17,490 nt of DNA from CAJMGO01 sp900557305 (lineage in GTDB: Bacteria; Bacillota_I; Bacilli_A; RF39; UBA660): contig CAJMGO010000015.1 in the NCBI GenBank assembly GCA_905212975.1, positions 1 through 17,490 on the forward strand. The letters run 5' to 3'. The notes beneath the pieces are model-generated. The model was not told where the DNA came from. It saw only the letters and a program-made list of their open reading frames with translations, and did no database searches. A program made the translations under genes and the position numbers. This document shows, piece after piece, positions 13,244 through 17,490 of the stretch (position 1 is the stretch's first letter; each line of letters opens with the position of its first letter).

Positions 13244-15235
13244 TTAAAATTTATTATCTACATAATTTTTAATTACTTCTGCTGTTTTTTCAATTCCCAA
13301 AGAATCTACATTTAAAGCTAAATCATAATTATTTATATCATACCAATCTTCTTTAGTATAATATTTATAATGTTTACTTCTTTCTTTATTAATTTTATTA
13401 ATTTGTTTTAAGGCATCTTTTTCTTTTAATCCATAATATTTAACCGCTCTTTTTACTTTGTTCACTTCATCACTATATAAAAATATATGAACAGTATTTT
13501 TATTATTTTTTAATATATAATTAGAACATCTTCCAACAATAACACAAGATTCTTTTTTTGCTAAATTTTTTATTATTTTTTCTTCAGCTATAAATATTCT
13601 ATCATCGTTATTTTTTTCATATTTAGGACTACTTAATTTTTGATCATTATTTGATACATACGATTTTGAAAATCCAGTTTTTTCACTAATTATAGAAATT
13701 AATTCTTTATCATAAAAACTAATTCCTAATTTTTTTGATAAAACCTTACCTACATATCTTCCACCACTACCATATTCTCTTGCTATAGTTATAATTATTT
13801 TTTTACCATTATAACTTAAATCATTTTGTTCATTTTCTTCTTTTAAGTCAATTACATTTTCTTCTTTTTTTGATAATTTTTTAAACTCTGATAATAATAC
13901 AAATATAGCTATTACAAAAGTAATTGAATCTGCTATAGGTCCTGCTATAAGTACACCATTTATTCCCTTATTAAATAGAATTGATAAAATGCAAGCTATA
14001 GGAATAAATAAAATTATTTGTCTTATAAATGATACCATTGTTGCTTTTTTTACATTACCTAAAGATTGTACAACAATAGAAGATGTCATTTCTAGAAAAT
14101 TTAATCCCATTACCATTAAAAATGTACGACATAAAATAACTGCAAACTCCAAAAATAACTTATAATTAGGATCATTATTTGATATAAATATACTTACTAA
14201 TTGTTTTGGAAACACTAAAAATATAATATTATATAAAATACCAACTACACAATTTATAGCTAATACTTTACATAAAGTTTCTTTAACTCTTTTATAATTT
14301 CCTGCTCCATAATTAAAACCAATAATTGGTTGAGCCCCTATAGATATTCCAAGAACTGTAGAAATATAAAGACTATTAATTTTAGATATAACTCCATATA
14401 CTGAAAGAGGTATATCAGAACCATATTTAGTTAATGCTCCAAACTTTGTCATCATATTATTCATAAAAATAAATAATACTAAAATAGTCATTTGAGTTAT
14501 AAAGGATGATAATCCTAAACCTAATGTTCTAAATATACCCTTATCTAAAACAAAAGACTCTTTTTTTAGCTTTACAGATTTTACTCTTTTTAAATATATA
14601 ATAGCCATTAAAAATGAAACAACTTGACCTATTACAGTTGCGATTGCTCCACCTTTAACTCCCATATTAAATTTAAATATAAAAATAGGATCTAATATAA
14701 TATTTAATACTGCACCTGTTACAAGTAAAATCATCGAATATCGTGGAGAACCATCAGCTCTAATTAATTGAGATAAACTAGAATAAATCATCATAAATGG
14801 TGCACCTATAATAATAATTTTCCCATAATCTATTGCATATGAATATACACTTGAAGTACATCCAAATACATATACTAATTTTGGTAATAAAAAGTAAAAA
14901 ATTATACTCAATATAACAGACATTATTATTGATACAACAACAGCATTTCCAATTATCTTTCCTGCATCTTCTTTTTTACCTTCACCAAGTTTTAAAGAAA
15001 GGTTTGCTGCAGCACCATTTCCTATTAATCCCGATACAGCATTAAAAATTATAACAAGTGGAAAAATAACATTTGTTGCTGCATTACCTAATGTACCAAC
15101 TCCTTTACCAATAAATATTTGATCTACGATATTATAAACAGAATTTATTAACATACTTATTACACATGGTATAGCAAACATAATCAATAATTTATTTATA
15201 TTCTCATGTCCTAAATCAACCTTTTTAATAAACAT
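13244..15235 (-). CDS. MATE efflux transporter fused to a cytidylate-kinase-like domain
   Basis: One uninterrupted 663-aa reading frame. The start is the ATG at 15233-15235, with GAGAGG 5 nt upstream; a GTG one codon earlier is too close to it. Residues about 1-450 are a MATE (multidrug and toxin extrusion) transporter with twelve membrane segments: PCVISMLINSVYNIVDQIFI, GNGAAANLSLKLGEGK, RADGSPRYSMILLVTGAVLN and ISIGAQPIIGFNYGAGNYKR are typical. A charged linker of about 25 residues follows. Residues about 478-663 match the cytidylate-kinase-like family (Cytidylate_kin2): ITIAREYGSGGRYVGK as P-loop, LGISFYDKELISIIS, ESCVIVGRCSNYIL, and ERSKHYKYYT before DWYDINNYDLALNVDSLGIE. MATE members export drugs or metabolites with Na+ or H+. 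What the kinase part phosphorylates, and whether it controls the transporter, cannot be told from the sequence. Confidence 0.92.
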   Translation of the reverse strand: MFIKKVDLGHENINKLLIMFAIPCVISMLINSVYNIVDQIFIGKGVGTLGNAATNVIFPLVIIFNAVSGLIGNGAAANLSLKLGEGKKEDAGKIIGNAVVVSIIMSVILSIIFYFLLPKLVYVFGCTSSVYSYAIDYGKIIIIGAPFMMIYSSLSQLIRADGSPRYSMILLVTGAVLNIILDPIFIFKFNMGVKGGAIATVIGQVVSFLMAIIYLKRVKSVKLKKESFVLDKGIFRTLGLGLSSFITQMTILVLFIFMNNMMTKFGALTKYGSDIPLSVYGVISKINSLYISTVLGISIGAQPIIGFNYGAGNYKRVKETLCKVLAINCVVGILYNIIFLVFPKQLVSIFISNNDPNYKLFLEFAVILCRTFLMVMGLNFLEMTSSIVVQSLGNVKKATMVSFIRQIILFIPIACILSILFNKGINGVLIAGPIADSITFVIAIFVLLSEFKKLSKKEENVIDLKEENEQNDLSYNGKKIIITIAREYGSGGRYVGKVLSKKLGISFYDKELISIISEKTGFSKSYVSNNDQKLSSPKYEKNNDDRIFIAEEKIIKNLAKKESCVIVGRCSNYILKNNKNTVHIFLYSDEVNKVKRAVKYYGLKEKDALKQINKINKERSKHYKYYTKEDWYDINNYDLALNVDSLGIEKTAEVIKNYVDNKF

Positions 15236-15265
15236 CACTACCTCTCTTTTTTTTACAGCTTTTAA

Positions 15266-15295
15266 AGTATATCACAATAAATTTTTTTATGTAAG
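15266..15295 (-). promoter_or_regulatory. Candidate promoter of the MATE-kinase gene
   Basis: On the minus strand, CTTACA (15290-15295), an 18-nt spacer and TATACT (15266-15271) lie about 30 nt upstream of the start codon and give room for the ribosome binding site. Confidence 0.45.
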
Positions 15296-15298
15296 TAA

Positions 15299-15328
15299 AA
15301 AAAGAATTTTTTTTATAAAACTCTTTTT
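15299..15328 (-). terminator. Terminator-like hairpin upstream of the MATE-kinase promoter
   Basis: A 12-bp stem (15299-15310 with 15317-15328) pairs fully only on the minus strand, thanks to one G-U pair, and ends in T on that strand. It follows the GC-richer island and no annotated gene, so it looks like the end of a separate small transcript. Confidence 0.5.
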
Positions 15329-15375
15329 GTACTACGTTCATAAACTATGTCGGCATCCGTTGGAACTTTGCATAA
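15329..15375. other. GC-richer island between two terminators, nature unknown
   Basis: About 45 nt free of A/T runs lies between two minus-strand terminators. On the plus strand it can form an outer GTTC/GAAC pairing that encloses CATA-AAC-TATG and CGG-CAT-CCG mini-hairpins. On the minus strand one frame is open (KVPTDADIVYERSTKRVL, then stop inside the next terminator) but has no start codon. On the plus strand a 14-codon ORF starts MSASVGTLHN, without a ribosome binding site. It could be a remnant of a lost gene, a small structured RNA or an interspersed repeat. Confidence 0.4.
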
Positions 15376-15378
15376 TAA

Positions 15379-15402
15379 AAATGATGTTTAAAGACATCAT
15401 TT
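15379..15402 (-). terminator. Intrinsic terminator after the AbiEii-like gene
   Basis: A perfect 9-bp stem (15379-15387 with 15394-15402) with a 6-nt loop overlaps the stop codon of the upstream gene and is followed by TTATTATG on the minus strand. Confidence 0.7.
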
Positions 15403-16264
15403 AAATTTTATATACTTTATTTTTACCCATTCTTATCTTTTGTAACTGTTCACTTAAAACTCCTCTTGTATAATATACAGCACCATCTAAATCAATTTCA
15501 TTATCTAAAAATTCATAACTTTTCTTACTTTCATCCCAATATTTTTGATGTTCTTCTACAAATTCTTTAGATAACATTGCTGTTGAAACACTTGATATAT
15601 TGACTTTTCCTCTATCGTTTAACATTTTTTCAAAATAAAATGAGAATTTTTCTAAATCATAGTTTCCACCATGAAGTTGATAAATATCATAAAAGTCTTT
15701 TACTCTTGTATTTGGTATATTTGGTTTGTTACTTTCAGCTATTATGCATAATTTTTCAGCTAAAGTTTCTTCAATTGAAGGAACAAGTACTTGATAAATA
15801 TCATCTTTTGTAAATATCTTTGGAACTTCCTTTTTTTCTATTTCATATATACAAGGATGATTTTCTCTATAATCAATTCCGAGAGGATGACTTATTTTTC
15901 CAAAATTAGCTTTTAAACCAATTTTAAATATTCCTGTATTAGTTACTTTAGGTTTTCTATTAAATTCATAACTAATATTATCTATTTCATCATCACACAT
16001 AGCGTTAATTAATTCAATTAATGGCTCTCTATGTGTACCTTTTGTAGTTATATCAACATCAGTTATTGGTCTTACTATTTTTCCTAAATGTACTAATTGT
16101 GCGAAAGAACCTTTTACAATAATATTAGATAAATTATATTTTTGTAATCTCTCCAGTAACAATCTAGAAAAAAATGTATTATATACATTTGTAATGCTTA
16201 TATTTAATCTTGCAGACTCTTTTTTTAAATATGATTTTAATTGATCAGAATTTTTAAAATCCAT
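15401..16264 (-). CDS. AbiEii/AbiGii-type nucleotidyltransferase, solitary
   Basis: Member of the AbiEii (PF08843-like) nucleotidyltransferase family, known as the toxin of type IV toxin-antitoxin and phage abortive-infection systems. Characterised members such as MenT modify tRNA acceptor ends with nucleotides. The core motif is visible: IIVKGSFAQLVHLG (K51, G52, S53) followed by RPITDVDITT with the metal-binding Asp69 and Asp71. The second conserved region, SIEETLAEKLCIIAE with Lys171 and TRVKDFYDIYQL (R187-D190), is also complete, so the enzyme may be active. Length 287 aa is usual. The start has GGGGTGAT 4 nt upstream, and a near-perfect promoter lies ahead. The cognate AbiEi-type antitoxin is absent: the neighbours are tRNA-Ile and tuf on one side and an unrelated transporter on the other. 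It may be orphan, domesticated or use a distant partner. Confidence 0.85.
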   Translation of the reverse strand: MDFKNSDQLKSYLKKESARLNISITNVYNTFFSRLLLERLQKYNLSNIIVKGSFAQLVHLGKIVRPITDVDITTKGTHREPLIELINAMCDDEIDNISYEFNRKPKVTNTGIFKIGLKANFGKISHPLGIDYRENHPCIYEIEKKEVPKIFTKDDIYQVLVPSIEETLAEKLCIIAESNKPNIPNTRVKDFYDIYQLHGGNYDLEKFSFYFEKMLNDRGKVNISSVSTAMLSKEFVEEHQKYWDESKKSYEFLDNEIDLDGAVYYTRGVLSEQLQKIRMGKNKVYKI

Positions 16265-16290
16265 ATTATCACCCCTTTTTATTAACGATT

Positions 16291-16318
16291 ATTATATACT
16301 AAAACCTAATTTTGTCAA
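16291..16318 (-). promoter_or_regulatory. Consensus vegetative promoter of the AbiEii-like gene
   Basis: On the minus strand, perfect TTGACA (16313-16318) and perfect TATAAT (16291-16296) are separated by 16 nt. The -35 box abuts the T run of the preceding terminator. This is the best promoter in the window and suggests constant, fairly strong transcription. Confidence 0.8.
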
Positions 16319-16342
16319 GAAAAAAGTAACTCAACGAGTTAC
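16319..16342 (-). terminator. Intrinsic terminator after tRNA-Ile
   Basis: A perfect 7-bp stem (16326-16332 with 16336-16342, GTAACTC/GAGTTAC) with a triloop is followed by TTTTTTC on the minus strand. A smaller 5-bp hairpin (16351-16364) lies between it and the tRNA. Confidence 0.8.
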
Positions 16343-16377
16343 CCAATTAAAGTTCATAAGAACTATATATACAAAAA

Positions 16378-16454
<77 letters not shown>

Positions 16455-16473
16455 ATTACTAATGGACTATTAA

Positions 16474-16502
16474 AGTATATCGTATTTTTTTAATTTTGAC
16501 AA
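16474..16502 (-). promoter_or_regulatory. Promoter of tRNA-Ile
   Basis: On the minus strand, TTGTCA (16497-16502), a 17-nt spacer and TATACT (16474-16479) lie about 20 nt before the mature tRNA 5' end. Confidence 0.7.
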
Positions 16503-16548
16503 GTACTTTAGCCCATTTTTTCTAAAAAAGGTTAATAAATTTTATATT

Positions 16549-16584
16549 AGAAAAAAGACCAAAACTAATGTTTTGATCTTTTTA
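16549..16584 (-). terminator. Intrinsic terminator after tuf
   Basis: A 13-bp stem (16553-16565 with 16570-16582, one G-U pair on the minus strand) with the 4-nt loop ATTA ends in six T on the minus strand. It lies about 20 nt after the tuf stop codon. Confidence 0.85.
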
Positions 16585-16603
16585 ATAAACAATAAACAAT
16601 TTA

Positions 16604-17490
16604 TTATTCAATAACTTCTGAAACGTTTCCAGCTCCAACAGTTCTACCACCTTCACGAATTGAGAATTTAGTACCATTTTCAATTGCGATTGGGTGAATT
16701 AATTCAACTGTCATTTCAACGTTATCTCCTGGCATAACCATTTCAACACCTTCTGGTAATTCAATAACACCAGTTATATCAGTTGTTCTGAAATAGAATT
16801 GAGGACGATAGTTGCTGAAGAATGGAGTATGACGTCCACCTTCTTCTTTAGATAAAACGTATACTTGAGCTTTGAATTTTTTATGTGGTGTAACACTACC
16901 TGGTTTAGCAAGTACTTGACCACGTTCAACATCTTCACGAGAGATTCCACGAAGTAATACTCCGGCATTATCTCCACATTCAGCATAATCTAATTGTTTA
17001 CGGAACATTTCAATTCCTGTAACAACAGATTTTTGAGTATCTTTAATACCAACGATTTCAACTTCTTCGTTAAGTTTTAATACACCTCTTTCAACACGAC
17101 CTGTAACAACAGTTCCACGTCCTGTGATAGTGAATACATCTTCGATTGGCATTAAGAATGGTTTATCTGTATCTCTTACTGGAGTTTCAATCCAATTATC
17201 AACAGCATCCATTAATTCCATGATTTTTCCTGTCCATGCTGGATCACCTTCAAGAGCTTTTAAAGCAGATCCACGAATGATTGGAGTATTATCTCCATCA
17301 TATCCATATTCAGTTAATAATTCACGAATTTCCATTTCAACAAGGTCTAATAATTCTTCATCATCAACCATGTCACATTTGTTCATGAATACAACCATAC
17401 GAGGAACACCAACTTGACGAGATAGTAAGATGTGTTCTCTTGTTTGGGCCATAGGTCCATCAGTTGCAGCAATAACTAAGATTGCTCCAT
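16604..17490 (-). CDS. tuf: Elongation factor Tu (3' part; N-terminus beyond the right edge)
   Basis: GTPase that brings aminoacyl-tRNA to the ribosome. The window shows the C-terminal 295 codons and the frame runs off at 17490, so about the first 100 residues (P-loop and switch regions) are missing. The visible part starts GAILVIAATDGPMAQTREHI, in which Ala replaces the common Pro before QTREH, then VFMNKCDMVDDEELLDLVEME with the guanine-specificity NKCD motif, and RGSALKALEGDPAW with the SALKA motif. Domain 2 (TGRGTVVTGRVERGVLK) and domain 3 (HTPFFSNYRPQFYFRTTDIT, MVMPGDNVEM) are intact, with the expected GGRTVGAGNVSEVIE end. Codon use is clearly richer in G and C than in the neighbours, as usual for a highly expressed gene. 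Confidence 0.98.
   Translation of the reverse strand, partial: GAILVIAATDGPMAQTREHILLSRQVGVPRMVVFMNKCDMVDDEELLDLVEMEIRELLTEYGYDGDNTPIIRGSALKALEGDPAWTGKIMELMDAVDNWIETPVRDTDKPFLMPIEDVFTITGRGTVVTGRVERGVLKLNEEVEIVGIKDTQKSVVTGIEMFRKQLDYAECGDNAGVLLRGISREDVERGQVLAKPGSVTPHKKFKAQVYVLSKEEGGRHTPFFSNYRPQFYFRTTDITGVIELPEGVEMVMPGDNVEMTVELIHPIAIENGTKFSIREGGRTVGAGNVSEVIE

Noticed and set aside
15401..16264. Complete type IV toxin-antitoxin system
   Set aside because: Only the toxin-like nucleotidyltransferase is present; neither flank codes an AbiEi-like antitoxin.

Overview
The window is very AT-rich DNA that reads with the standard code: TGA is a stop (recX ends in TGA) and tryptophan is TGG. The gene set (spoVS, SufU-type Fe-S scaffold, EF-Tu, omega subunit, RecX, PrsA-like foldase, sortase with a Cna-B surface protein) points to a low-GC Gram-positive Bacillota, probably a gut-associated member of the Bacilli/Clostridia or a Mollicutes-related lineage. 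SpoVS, two miniature YjcZ-like membrane proteins and a collagen-like (GXY) protein suggest, but do not prove, a spore former. Nearly all genes lie on the minus strand. The prsA-like lipoprotein gene is the only clear plus-strand gene.

Layout from left to right. (1) 1-2371, a possible spore/surface block: the 5' part of a collagen-like gene that runs off the left edge, an unrecognised 454-aa coiled-coil protein, and a two-gene operon of 46-aa and 28-aa YjcZ-like proteins behind a sigma-K-like promoter. (2) 2479-4530: a divergent prsA-like foldase gene that converges on recX, with both stop codons inside one hairpin, then rpoZ. (3) 4562-9526: pyrimidine-nucleoside phosphorylase, an atypical sortase, its overlapping surface-protein partner (thioester domain plus six Cna-B/SpaA-like domains) and a short SSB. 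(4) 9692-12182: sufB, sufU and an unknown 184-aa protein, with a doubtful 37-codon ORF upstream. (5) 12241-15295: a DUF308/HdeD-like membrane protein, spoVS, and a MATE transporter fused to a cytidylate-kinase-like domain. (6) 15299-17490: a short GC-richer island between two terminators, a solitary AbiEii-like nucleotidyltransferase, tRNA-Ile(GAU) and the 3' part of tuf.

How genes work together. The sortase most likely anchors the thioester/Cna-B protein made by the gene it overlaps. Both partners are unusual: the sortase has Gln where the catalytic Arg is expected, and the sorting signal reads VPNTY rather than LPXTG. SufU and SufB belong to Fe-S cluster assembly, but sufC, sufD and sufS are absent from this window. 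Transcription units are compact, and many stop codons lie inside or against terminator-like hairpins.

The observations most worth a second look are the sortase/adhesin pair with its almost perfect 273-bp tandem duplication, the MATE-kinase fusion, the YjcZ-like mini-operon with a sporulation-type promoter, and the structured island at 15299-15402.
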